Positions 9,330 to 20,177 are shown, numbered from the stretch's first letter. The stretch is 64,000 bases of DNA from Chaetoceros tenuissimus (GCA_021927905.1 BLLK01000022.1:1798001-1862000); one strand, 5' to 3'. Made by a program: numbers and translations. Notes: a model not told the origin generated them from the letters alone.

Positions 9330-10919
9330 TTAATCAACGTTTACTGCATTCCTATTCACCCCTGACCTTTCAGTGTACTTCAAAATCTTTTTATAGCCTG
9401 CAATTGTCTCGTCATATATTTTGGTAAGCATAGCTTGCTTTTCTATTTTCGTGGCACAAGCTCCAATATCTTCTTTGTCCAAGCTATTCAGTCGCTTCTT
9501 CACCATCAATCTGAACTTCTTTTCTATTTCTTCCTTATCAGCTGCCTCTATGTTATCTTCACGTTTTTGCAGATACTTTGTTTTTTCGGATAGCTTGCAA
9601 ATTTCGTAAGCAATTTGCACTTGAGTCTTTGTAATGCGAAGTTGAACTCCTATATTTGTTGCATCGGCATCGTTCATTAGTAAATATTCACCATCTTTAA
9701 AGTATTTTTCACAAATAGAGCAATCCCCCTCTTCTTTATACTTTGATAGCAAATGATAGTCTACAGCAACACGCAATTGTACAAATCCAGGAGCTGGATC
9801 TTCCACGTTTACCTCCACTATATTCGACTGTTCCTTCAATATCGTATCAAAATCCCCTTTTGCATACTGATAACAAGCATCCATTAATCGTTTCCCATGC
9901 CCTTGTCGTTGATAAGGAGGTAATATGAGTGCCTGACATATTCTAACAATATTACCACCTACAGGCTTTTTAAATGGCGAAAAGAATAAAAACAAAGTCA
10001 TGTATCCTGCCAAAGAGTATCGAACCACGTTATCATCTGAATGTTTTTGAAATAGATACATGACTACCCACTTCCCTCCACCTTCATCACTTGTCAGATC
10101 AACCCCATCTGCATTTTCAATAAAGAACAAGGCTAGATTTTGGATAGACTGATGATACTCATTGATATGTGGTGTTTTCCCACTTGCGAGTGTCACTATG
10201 AAATCTTTGGATGCGACATTATACGATGCCACAGATTCACCAATTGGTTCGAGTAGATATCCATCTTTATCAAGTTGAATGCTCTCGGGTGCTTTCATGG
10301 GTGGTAATGCTTTGGAAAGCATTTTGATAATAGTCGAGTCGTCATTTCCAGTATCTTCGTGAGATGATTCATTTTCATCAGTAGCTTTACGTTTCTGACC
10401 ACTCAAAGTACTCGTTTCTGCAATAGGTTTCTTTTTCATTGAAATATTATTTGTATAAGCGCATGATGGTACGATTGAAACATTGATTCTGAGATATTGC
10501 GATGCATTGGATTTGTAAGGTTCGAGAAAAGATGAGTGAGGTACATTTTCATTTTCTTTCCCCTTGCGCTGCTGAACTATTTCGAAAGGGAGTAGTCATT
10601 ATGATATTAGATCCAAATATATGAACCACATTACATAGATTTCTCATTAGTTCAAGATGTGAAACTTACATGCCAATTGAAAAGCTTTCTCAGTTTCGTC
10701 TGGGAAAGGAGTGTATCCTGGAATTACTTCATTTTCAAAGCATTGATGTGTAAAGACAGGATGAATACAAGGTTGTAATGCAGCACTTGAAGAATCTGAG
10801 GTAGAATCAGACACTGGATCTTTTGCTTTATCTAAGTAAAGTGCAATGATAGCAGATGCAGATGAAAGTCCAGCTACTGGTTCAAGATCTTCATCTTTAT
10901 CCTCGTTTTTGTGATCCAT
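9330..10919 (-). CDS. HAT1: histone acetyltransferase type B catalytic subunit (HAT1)
   Basis: Two exons on the minus strand: 10919-10670 and 10576-9330, with a 93-nt intron 10577-10669 (donor GTAAGT, acceptor AAATAG). The phase-1 join gives a 498-residue protein. Exon 1 holds an acidic N-terminus and the HAT1 hallmark 'HPVFTHQCFENEVIPGY'. After the join come 'SQYLRINVSIVPS', an acidic insertion, and the GNAT core with acetyl-CoA motif A, 'RICQALILPPYQRQGHG', where QRQGHG is at about 307-312. 'VNVEDPAPGF' carries the acidic residues expected in the HAT1 active site. HAT1 acetylates newly made histone H4 on K5/K12 before chromatin assembly, with an Rbap46/48-type partner. It is longer than human HAT1 (about 420 residues) because of N-terminal and internal acidic inserts. 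The in-frame ATG at 10439 is internal, because homology extends upstream of it. Confidence 0.9.
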
Positions 10920-12163
10920 CTTATTTCGTCAAGGTTGAAAAGTTTCTTAACGTACTTTTTCTATAGATTAATTCTGTTTCCTTTCACTATCTATTGAAGA
11001 GGTTAGTGTAACACCTAAGTATATTGGAGAGAAAACATTTGAAAAAAACTCTTCAATGATAAGGTAAGCACAAGAAGTAAGTTATGAACATCATGCATCA
11101 TGCTGTACTCGATAATCGTAATGCATGAAGTACGTACACCAATTAAAACGTATCTACTAAATCTTCGCGGATAGCATGACGGGTCATTCCCTTCAGTCTT
11201 TTCTGAGCTTCCTCACTTGACACCTTATTCTGGGCTTCCTCCTATTGTGTCGGAGTTATTTTTCACTTTTCACTAGAAGTCAGTTTTGCCGTAAACTCTA
11301 GCTAGGAAGGAGGATTGATTAGGTTGTTTTGCTTCGTCTTCTTTTGATCAGTAAAAGTAAAGGGAAAGAACCATATGAGGAAGGGTTTCCTTACGTATAG
11401 TTGAAGCTCATGTAATACGACATAGCAAAATTGAGATGTGAATCTTATATGAAGTAAAACGATTTGTTTTTAGGCAATGTATTACAGTATATAGACTTCC
11501 CGTCATTCCGATCACTTCAAAAATGTATCCACATCCAAGAAACTCTCCTGGTATTTATATCCTATTCATCGTCAAATTGTTAGAATGGCTGGATATCATA
11601 TTTTTTTGCTTATTAAAAAAAAAAACTTTCATATTTTGAGTTGTAGAATTACTTGAAATCGCTTAGATGACATGTGAAATATATATATATATTGAATTAA
11701 GCAAATAGGCTCAAGCCATAAGCAAGAACATATTTATCGAAACACAGTATCATTTCATATCTTTTCATTTACCCGTGGTAGCTAGTCTATGTACACGACA
11801 TTTGCAAATGTGAACGTCTACTTCTTCAATACAATACAGGAAAAGAACACGTTGAACCTATCTTCCAGTTCCTTCCAATCCTTTCAAAAATGAAAGGGAG
11901 GAGAAAAGCTCCGGAACAAAAATTGAAAAATAGAAAAGCTCTTAAAACTTGAGATGCATCACATGCAGCTGATTGAGCGGTCCTGGATCTACATTTTATT
12001 TCGGCCTATCATTTCAATCCTTTCTCTTGTAAAATGATAATTTAGCTCTAAAACAATCCAAGCGTCTTCCTCTCTTCCTCTATCTCTTGTTGCCTCTCAA
12101 AGGATTAAAATAATTTGCTTGTATGTGTACTTGTCCAATCTTCACATCTTCACTACAATCGGG

Positions 12164-12382
12164 ATATTCAAACCTTTCAAATTTGTCGAAATATGATTGT
12201 TCTAGCTTCCCAGCTTCCCAGCTTCCCAGCTTCAATAGATTCGGGTTGATGGGAAGGCTGAAAATTGAAAGATGGAAGAGGAGGGCGGAAGAAATCCAAA
12301 CGCCATTCATTTTGGCACACAATTGTCAAGTTTCATCGATATGAAAATCTCATTCTTCTTATTGCTACTTGGTGTTAAAACC
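12164..12382 (+). pseudogene. truncated copy of the promoter and signal-peptide exon of the gene at 12843
   Basis: The block 'atattcaaacct...aaatttgtc...atgattgtt' at 12164-12203 recurs at 12633-12672. Both copies continue with a CTTCCC-rich stretch, 'gaaggctgaaa', 'cacacaattgtc'/'cacataattatt' and 'tcatc.atatgaa'. In the first copy the ATG at 12341 opens a typical hydrophobic signal sequence ('MKISFFLLLLGVKT') but stops after 19 codons, with no donor or mature exon. It corresponds to ATG 12843 in the intact gene. It is read as a broken tandem duplicate of the 5' end. Confidence 0.6.
12204..12233. repeat. 8-bp tandem repeat (AGCTTCCC)x3.75
   Basis: Three full units and six bases of a fourth, all perfect, inside the decayed 5' copy. 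The equivalent position near 12670 holds only 'agcctccc'. Confidence 0.9.
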
Positions 12383-12842
12383 TTCAAAGTTTCGACCCTC
12401 TAACCTTCCTCTTTCATCGGAGTAATTCTCTCGATTGCATGAAGGAAAGGCATTATTCCAAACCGCAGTTGGTGCGTCAACTAACTGAATGAGGAACGTA
12501 AACCTGGGAAGCATATTCCTCAGCACGCTTCCTCTGTGACTTTTTGCTGATTTAAAACGAGTGAAATCTTTTCTTTTCAATACGAGGGTTTCTACTCAGT
12601 CCAGTGTCGCCTATCGTGCGAAAAGAAGTCAAATATTCAAACCTAAAAAATTTGTCAAAAAATGATTGTTTTAGCCTCCCACGACTCCGAGTCTGGAAAC
12701 CCGGCCTTCAGTGGGCTTCCCTTCTTGATGAAGGAAGGCTGAAAGATGAGTGTGGCAAAAGGAAAAAGTCAAAAGTCAAGTCAACCTTTCACACATAATT
12801 ATTGCAGTGATATATCAGTTTTTGCAAAAACTTTTCATCAAT

Positions 12843-15800
12843 ATGAATATTCCATTCTCTCTTTTCTTTCTGGCATTCGCTATTCAGAGAGCTGCTGCCG
12901 AGTCTTCCATATTGGAACAACACGGTAAGAAGATTTGAAAAGTCGATTTTACAATTACATTTTTTCCTCTCTCCAAAATCTCATTCTTGTTTGGATACGA
13001 TGTGTACATAGAAGTAGATGTGTTCCAGGAGTCAAGATCCTTAGCTCATTGCGCATATGTTCACTCAGGTTCTGGTGGAAATTTCTGTGATGTCCAATTG
13101 AATCAAGGGCAGTGTGCAACTGCAGCTCAGAGTAATTGTGTCCATGGAGCCACTGGAAATACCGTCAATAGTAAATATATTTGGGATGACAATGATATAG
13201 ATGCCCTCAAACTTCTTGTTGATGAAGAAAATGATCAAGGTAATAAGACACCAAATCTGGATTTTTTGCAACTACCTCCTGGGTGCTATATACTCAAGGG
13301 GAAACAAGGAGGAACACTGTATTATTACTACAAAGCAAGCGGTGGATCTGCAACACAACTAACTACAGGAGACAAAAATATCTGTTTCGGAGGTAAGATC
13401 ATCAAAACACCTATAGCTACAGAAGATTCTTGAATCAGATTAATTTCTTACATTTTCTTTTCGTCTAGCAACACCAAGTCCAACAGCAGCAGTAAGTAAA
13501 GTATATATTTGTTGAGAAAAAGAAAGATCTTTGTTTCGTTTTTCTATAATCATTTTTTCTTTTCCTTTGAGGTGATGAGAACAGTCGACTTTGGCTTCAC
13601 AATAGTTGGCTTTTCCTCACAATGGTTGGTTTTTCTTCACAACGGTTGGCTTTCCTTCACAAACGTTGGCTATTTTCTCACAAACGTTGGCTATTTTCTC
13701 ACAAACGTTGGCTTTGGAAACAGTATTTCACATCGCATTGTTATTTTAGGAATGTTTGTAAGAAAAATAATAGCTTACAATATTTTAAATTGAAAATTTT
13801 GCAAGGATGACTGCTTTTTTCTCTCAGTCTTTTTTCGAATCGAATCCCTTTCGTTCGAATTTGGTCTTTGCCTTTGTTCTGAGCTTTGCTCAGGCAGTCC
13901 AAAATGGAGGAAAGACATGAAATCCAATTGACTGAGTTTGGCTTTCTAAAGAAGCCATCGCGTCCGACAACAATCTCTGTTGTAGTTGGAAATGTCGCAG
14001 AAAGATTTGAGATCAAAAAGGTTGAAGTTGATACTTTGTCTTTGGTAGATGAACTTCAAGATTCTACATCAAATCGAACCTTCTATAAGGTCCAAACAGA
14101 ACCTTTAGTGATTAACAATGTCTGGAATGCTTCACAATCTGCAGTACATAACTTGCTAAAGAAAGTTTGTAAACAACCTGCTGCGTACGAAAAGTTGAAC
14201 TTGGCGTACATTGACTTTGATATCTTGCATTGGGAAAAAGATTTATTGCCGCTTATTGAAAAAAGTGATGAACGATTTCAACTCAATGAACACAATACAA
14301 TTTGTTTAGTGCTACACAATGGGAAATACGTGGACATGACCTCTCTTACAGGAAGATTGAATATTTTGTTAGAGGCTGGAATAAATTTTCAATTTTTGTT
14401 GAATGTGACGGTAGCGGAGAACGATATTCGTGCACAGAAAGTCGAGTCGGAGAAAGAGAGAGGTAGATCAAGAGAAAGATCAAACAGTCGCTCTCGACGC
14501 AAAAGTAGAAAAAGCAGAGACTCTTCTAGTGATAGTGAGGATTACAGTGACGATTCAAGGTCTCCATCCCGTCGCAAGAGAGGTAGATCCCGAGAAAGAT
14601 CAAACAGTCGTTCTCGACACAAGGATAGAAGAAGTAGAGACTATTCTAGTGATAGTGAGGATTCCAGTGACGATTCAAGGTCTCCATCCCGTCGCAAGAG
14701 AGGCAGTTCTAAAAAAAGAAAAAAGAGTCGTTCTCGACACAAGGATAGAAGAAGTAGAGACTATTCTAGTGATAGTGACAGTTCCGGTGAGAGTTCCGTG
14801 GTGTCGCGAAAGAAGAAGAAAAAATCTTCCAAGAAAAGCAAGAAAGAGAAAAGAAGGAGCCCAAGTTCATCAAGCTCTGGCTCAGACACTGACTCCGATT
14901 CAAGTACTCACTCAAAGCACCGAAAGAAGAAAGAGAATGATTCAAAGAGGAGGAAAGTAACTAGTCCTCCATCAGAAGTGGACATTCCAAACAGCGGCGA
15001 AGCGTCTTTGAGTAAACTCACTGGTGACTTATCTAGTAGTAGGGAAGTAGAGTGTGAGGATGCTTTCAAGAAGCGAGTATTGGACTTGGACAAGCGCGAG
15101 GCTGATTTGAATCAAAAGGAAGTAGAGCGTGAGTCTGCTTTCAAACAGCGTGAGGCGGCTTTGAATCAAAAGGAAATGGAGCAAGACAACACTCTCAAGA
15201 GGAAGAGGAAAGAAGAAGTTGAAAGGAGCCTTCCGTTGTCAGAGGTTGATATTGCAAATAATGAAACGTCTTTGAGTAAAATCACTGAAAGTAGCGGGAC
15301 ATCCGGTTCTCCAACTGATGATCTTGGACAGTTGGCTTCAGAACAGCAGAATCAATTGACCAAAGAGAATGATAGTTTGAAGTCTCAGATCAAAACTTTA
15401 AAAGCCGACGTCTCGCGCTTGAATCAAGGAATGCAAGTGCAATCTAATCTTGCAAAGCAACAAGAAAATGTATTGAACGCTCAAGTTGATACTTTAAATG
15501 CCGACGTCTCGCGCTTGAAGGAGGAGAATCAAAAACTTTCAGGAGAACTTTCTAATAATAGGAATCAGAATAACAATTCTACTTCTGGTGAGTAATATAT
15601 GTTTCAGAACAAAGCCATGATTAGAAGATAACTAACATTTGTATACCTCTTTCAAAGTCGATCAACTCCAGTCAGAATTGGATGAATTGAAGAGAAAGTA
15701 TGGAACAGTGCAAAGTGAAAAGTTCGATTACTTAGAAAAATACATGAAAGCGACAGAGAAGATGAATGAGACAGTAGAGAGCAATGATAAATATGAGAGA

Positions 15801-18800
15801 TTACTCGCTACGAAAGAGAGGCAACTCCAAGAACTCTCCAATAGAAATAATAGGAATCAGAATGACAATGCTTCGGTTCCACGAATCATTCTTTCCCAAG
15901 CAGACAAGGATTTATTAGCTTTCGAATATCAAGCATTAGTAATGCTGGCAAATGCTTTGTATGGACCTACTGTTGACATCAAAACCATCTTTGAGCATTT
16001 CGACATAGATGAGACAAGGTTCACAGAATTGGACCAGAATCTACTGGATATGAACAGGGACGATGGTATCGATTTACTAGAGGAAAGGCCACATGAATTC
16101 ATGTATAGTGGGAATCATGGAATGATAAGAGCATCAGCCAAGGAAAAGGTTCTACCATATAAAATTGGCTTCTGTCTCATGATAATGTCATCAATCATGG
16201 CACAGAAGGAGAGGTATCCCAAGTCATGGATCAAAGACGCTAAACCAATTTATAAAAAGTTTCTCTACCTATTGAGAGGATTCTTGAATGTCAAGTTTCT
16301 GAAAGAGATAGAAGTGACAGTTGAAGATAGTGTGAGTGATGAAGAGAGTGTGAGTGATGAAGTAGAATTAAGAGATAGAGAAATTCAAGAAGGAGAGGAA
16401 CAGGAAAAGGAAAAGGAAAAGGTGAAAATAACGCAGCAATTGCATTCCGACGAGAAATGTATCAATCAATTCGCATATTTCATGCAAGAAAATATCAACA
16501 AAGATAAGAATAAACAGTACAGGTACACATTTGATACAAACCGAAACGGTGATAATTGCGGGCAATGGGATACTCTACGAAATGTTAAATGCTCAAAGGC
16601 AAAGGCTTTGGTATTCAACTTGGTTCAAGATACAATCAAATCTGTTCTTAGAGATGCTAGACGAAGCGACGAAGGAGAGAACAATGACAATAGACCTGAC
16701 GACGACGAAGAGAACAATAGCGATAGACGTGGCAATGATGGCAGACAGAATGATGATGATGATCGACGTGACGACGACGAAGAGAACAATAGCGATAGAC
16801 GTGGCAATGATGGCAGACAGAATGATGATGATGATCGACGTGACGACGTCAGAGAGAATAATAACGATAGACGTGGCAATGATGGCAGACAGAATGATGT
16901 TGCTGGACCTAGCGATGGTGGTAGACAGAATGACGATGAAGGCCAAAGTGAACAGAATCACGATAATGTTGAAATGGATTCAACAGAACTTCGTTGGACC
17001 CCTGAAAATGATGCAATGTTTGCAGTTGAGAAAAAGGATGGAAGCAAAGTAGGGAGACTAGGATTGATTGGAGAATCCAAATCCAAGGCAGAGTATCTCA
17101 GAAGTGAGAAATGGCTCAAAAAGAAAGCATATCTTGAAGAAAAAGCCAAGAAACTTCTAAAGATGGTTTTTGTAGTCAGTGACTTTGGATGTAGGATCGT
17201 AGTTAAAATGACTCCTGAAAAACGTGCATTATTCAAGGAGGAAATTGGCAATACAGTATTTGTCGTTCAGGATTTCTTCATGATTCATGATCAACGTTCC
17301 ATAGTAACCAAGAAATGGTATAGAATGTTGAATCAAGCAATCAAGGATGCAATAGTTGTCAAGGATGATTCCGAAAGCGCTCATCCTAATAGTCAATGTC
17401 TCTTTATTCCTAATGGATCAACAACTTTGGATGATCGTCCTTTAGGGAAATTATTATTCTACGAAGAGGAGGGAAAGGTTGCTTACGACCGAGCTATCCC
17501 ATTGGAACAAATGTCTGCTTGTTTCAATAATGAAAAGGCACTCAAAGAGTTCCAGGTGGTGCCCAAGTCCATGGTAATTAATCGTTATTTGCATCAGACT
17601 AACAACCGGCCACTTGAAGCTAGCCATCTGTGCCATAACAGATGGTGTATTCATCCGCTTCATTTACTCCTTGAAGACAAACTTTACAACCTTTTGCGAG
17701 GATTTGGATTATGCTGTGGATGGGTTTACTACAGAGTAGGTAACAGAGTCGTATGGGAACCATCAAATAGCTGCAATCATACTCCAAGGTGTGAATATGT
17801 GAAACCTGCGACACGTGTTCCAACAACATTCCAATTTAGACCAGGCATGATCTGTAAGACGATTGCAAAAGCAGCTTAGAGTTACATTCAATAATTCATT
17901 CAAGAATTAAATTAATTGCCATTATCTTTTTATTTATTTGTTTTGTCGTGTCTCAAGTGTCTCTATTAGACTGCAACATGCAGATGCGTGATGTCTTCGT
18001 ATTTTGGATTAGAAATGGCTATTTGCTTACCGACTTTGCATAGATCGCCAATGTAGCTCATATTCTCTTTTGTTTCTGTAGCCAACAAAAGCTCCAACTC
18101 CAGCTCCTGTCAATCCTGGTCCAACTCCAACACCTCCAACTCCAACACCACCTACTCCAACACCTCCAACTCCAGTAACTCCAGCGCCAACTGCAGCAGT
18201 AAGTATTTTGGATTAGAAATGGTCATATTCTTACCGACTTTGTATAGATCGCCAATATAGCTCATATTCTCTTTTGTTTCCGTAGCCAACAAAAGCTCCA
18301 ACTCAGGCTCCTGTGAATCCTACGACTTCATCCCCTACTCCAATCCAAGCTTTCCTCCTTTATGCCCAATGCGAATTTGATGCATCCGGACAGCAATACT
18401 GTATCCAAGCTATGGGACTCACAGAAGGATCTGCACTACAACCTCAATTATGCAACCAACACACGCCTATCAACCAATACTTCTACGAAGATAGTGCTGG
18501 ACGTATTCGTTCTTATGCAAATCCGTCCATGTGCTTGGTATCGAATGTGAGTGATAAATCAGTGTATCTTGGAGCATGTGATAATAGTGGAGGTGGAGAA
18601 GCACTTTCAATCATTTCGGGAAGTGAAGCTGTCGGTATAGTGTCTCCAATTGCAATCACGGCAGAAGCTGCAAATGTAGCAGCATTCAATATCAATGTAG
18701 ATGGAGGATATGTCATGGGATTGAGCAACGACAATTTGTTTGGAAACTTTGCTTTGTTCAAGACACCAGAGGAACTTGACGAATGTTGTGTGGCAATTGA

Positions 18801-19902
18801 AGAAATAGCAGCTGATACTGCAGCAATTCCTGCTCCGTCCCCATTGTCGCCGACTACCGCTCCAACAGCACAATGTACTGATCTACCTGATTTCACCTTC
18901 AAACTAGATGACGTCAATAATGAAGTTCATTGCTTATGGTTGAATCAAAACGCACAGAAAGACACAGACGTAGCTCGCATCGAAAGATACTGCTCCAAGG
19001 ATGATGTCAGGGGTGCATGCAAAGCTTCATGCAGCACTTGCTCTCTACAAGATAACCCTGATTATACCTTTCCTCTTCTTTACGTCAGTAATACGTCAGG
19101 AGATTGTGACTGGATCGCAAAGAAGATTGATCGCCGCAACAGATATTGCTTCTCTTCTAGCGACTGTCTCAGTGCATCTGAAGTCGGAGTCAACTGTCCT
19201 GATGCATGTGGGTTCACTAGTGGAGAGACAGCAGATACTTGCAATAATGATAGTATCAATGTCAATACACCTACACCTCCGACAAAGACACCGACGAAAG
19301 CACCGACAAAAGCACCAACTCGTGCTCCTACTACACCTAATGACAACAGTTGCAGTGACATTGATGGTTTCACCTTCCCTCTCGACAATGTTGCAGGTGG
19401 TTACGGTTCTTGCGAATGGCTTACCAAAACCAATGCTAGTTCTCGAAAGGCTAGATACTGTGATCGTGGCCATGTCAAAGGCGCTTGTAAACAAACATGC
19501 AATGCTTGTGGAGTGACAGATGATTCTACTTTCACTTTCGAACTTGATAATATCGAGGGTAAGATGGTAGGCTGTGAATGGATAGCTGGGAACGGAGACA
19601 GGATTAGTGCTCGTCGTTCCAAGTATTGTTTTGCATCAGACTGTGAGTCAGCATCTGAGAGCATTGGAAATGCGTGTTTGGAATCATGTGGTTTCACGGT
19701 TGGAGAGCATGCTGGTAGGACATGTCCACCTACACCAGCACCAGTAGCATCAGTTCCAAATCCTTCACCAGCTGTCGCTCCATCACCACCGTCCAAGGGA
19801 TCACCAACTTCAAAGGGTTACACGTCATCCAAGGGCAGCGTTGAGTCTATAACTGGTTCAACGCCTTCAAAGGGTACTTATAGAGTTCGCCGTAGAATTT
19901 AA
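12843..19902 (+). CDS. secreted modular protein with lectin-like domain and Cys-rich modules (five exons)
   Basis: Exons 12843-12924, 13012-13392, 13469-13491, 18082-18198 and 18286-19902 join in frame into 739 residues. The first 20 residues are a signal peptide ('FSLFFLAFAIQRAAA'). Exon 2 encodes a 127-residue domain with five or six cysteines that I do not recognise. Exons 3-4 and the start of exon 5 encode Pro/Thr linkers ('PTKAPTPAPVNPGPTPTPP'). About 223-370 resembles a ricin-type beta-trefoil ('YCIQAMGL', 'CLVSNVSDKSVYLGACD'). Four Cys-rich modules follow (about 395-455, 455-520, 557-610, 612-680). They form an A-B-A-B pattern: A ends 'GACK..C..C' and B ends 'C.(D/E).CGF'. A Ser/Lys/Gly tail closes the protein. 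Likely an extracellular or wall-associated glycan-binding protein. All introns are about 75-90 nt except intron 3 (13492-18081), which is 4590 nt and holds the insertion described separately. Confidence 0.75.
13596..13715. repeat. 20-21 bp minisatellite, about six units
   Basis: Direct units of the form 'ttcacaaacgttggctattt' lie inside the insertion, upstream of its gene. The last three units are almost identical ('cacaaacgttggctattttct'); the first three are diverged by a few bases. Each unit contains the near-palindrome 'aacgtt'. Confidence 0.85.
13904..17879 (+). CDS. SR-rich coiled-coil protein with C-terminal His-Me finger (I-PpoI-like) endonuclease domain
   Basis: Two exons, 13904-15587 and 15658-17879, separated by a 70-nt intron (GTGAGT...AAAG), join in frame into 1301 residues. 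The N-terminal 170 residues are globular and unrecognised. Next comes an SR-rich region with three 40-residue repeats (about 185-300), then Lys/Ser runs and long coiled coils (about 370-640). A helical middle domain follows, then a Glu-rich run and an Asp/Asn/Arg repeat region. The C-terminus matches the zinc-binding loop family of homing endonucleases: 'ASHLCHNRWCIHPLHL' has the likely catalytic His at 1218, Cys/His ligands around it, 'EDKLYN' in place of the Asn-bearing helix, and a later C..C.H.P.C set ('CNHTPRCEY'). The family cuts DNA with one Mg ion. The fusion with SR and coiled-coil parts is unusual. The ATG at 13904 follows an in-frame TTG, so I chose the ATG. It lies wholly inside an intron of the secreted-protein gene. 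Confidence 0.75.
14450..14800. repeat. 120-bp coding repeat (SR region), about three units
   Basis: Three tandem units of about 120 bp encode 40-residue blocks 'RGRSRERSNSRSR' + 'SRDYSSDSED' + 'DDSRSPSRRK'. They are nearly identical at the DNA level, which points to recent expansion by slippage or unequal exchange. Confidence 0.8.
16690..16915. repeat. 72-bp coding repeat (Asp/Asn/Arg region), about three units
   Basis: Units encode a 24-residue block containing 'EENNSDRRGNDGRQNDDDD'. Two are almost perfect and the third is diverged. The region is in frame with the endonuclease-like protein. The opposite strand therefore shows long but meaningless open frames. Confidence 0.8.
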
Positions 19903-20177
19903 GTGCTTTATCAAGTCTTGTACCTGAGATCGCTACCACATAGATCGCTACATATATATGTTATGAAAAATAAAGAAGTAGAAGTCTTTTATATATTCGT
20001 TTTTACAATCAATTGCTCATTGCAGCCATCATTAGTAGCCCACATGATTTACAACTGACTTGTCAAATAGGGAATGTCGTAGCTTATTATAAATCTTTTA
20101 TAACTTATTTTGCAGTTTTCAAACTAAAAAATATTCTTTAGCTCTTTTTTTAATAATTCTTTTTAATTCAGATGTAA

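Larger units (their letters stand above)
10920..12842. other. long intergenic region with a decayed gene start
   Basis: No intact gene in 1.9 kb. From about 10920 to 12140 I see only AT-rich sequence without a credible frame. From 12164 on there is a degenerate copy of the 5' region of the gene that starts at 12843 (see separate entry). HAT1 and the secreted-protein gene are divergent across this region, so both promoters should lie in it. Confidence 0.5.
13499..17998 (+). mobile_element. 4.5 kb intron-borne insertion carrying a His-Me finger endonuclease-like gene
   Basis: The host gene has two consecutive homologous exon-intron units. The second intron (18199-18285, 87 nt) is uninterrupted. 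The first begins with the same GTAAGTA (13492-13498) and ends with an 80-nt stretch (18002-18081) that aligns without gaps to the second (73 of 80 identical by my count). Between them lie 4,500 bp flanked by GTA on each side (13496-13498 and 17999-18001). Removing 4,500 bp plus one GTA leaves exactly 87 nt. This is what an insertion with a 3-bp target duplication would leave. I see no terminal inverted repeats; a small hairpin (CTGCA-ACA-TGCAG) lies at 17971-17983 near the right end. The cargo is the gene at 13904-17879, in the same orientation as the host. Confidence 0.65.

Noticed and set aside
10920-12140. Possible tRNA or other structured RNA in the long gap
   Set aside because: I looked for cloverleaf-like boxes and long inverted repeats by eye and saw none convincing. 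A covariance-model search would be needed to be certain.
14430-14960. Alternative frame of 176 codons overlapping the SR region
   Set aside because: It arises from the repetitive codons of the SR repeats in another frame. It has no start context or composition of its own.
16593-16961. Hydrophobic Ile/Val-rich minus-strand frame resembling membrane helices
   Set aside because: It is the reverse complement of the Asp/Asn/Arg coding repeat, which automatically yields hydrophobic codons.
13499-17998. Insertion as a classical cut-and-paste transposon or Helitron
   Set aside because: I found no terminal inverted repeats, no transposase or Rep/helicase text, and the ends do not match Helitron termini. 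I keep only the neutral description of an insertion with a GTA/GTA flank.
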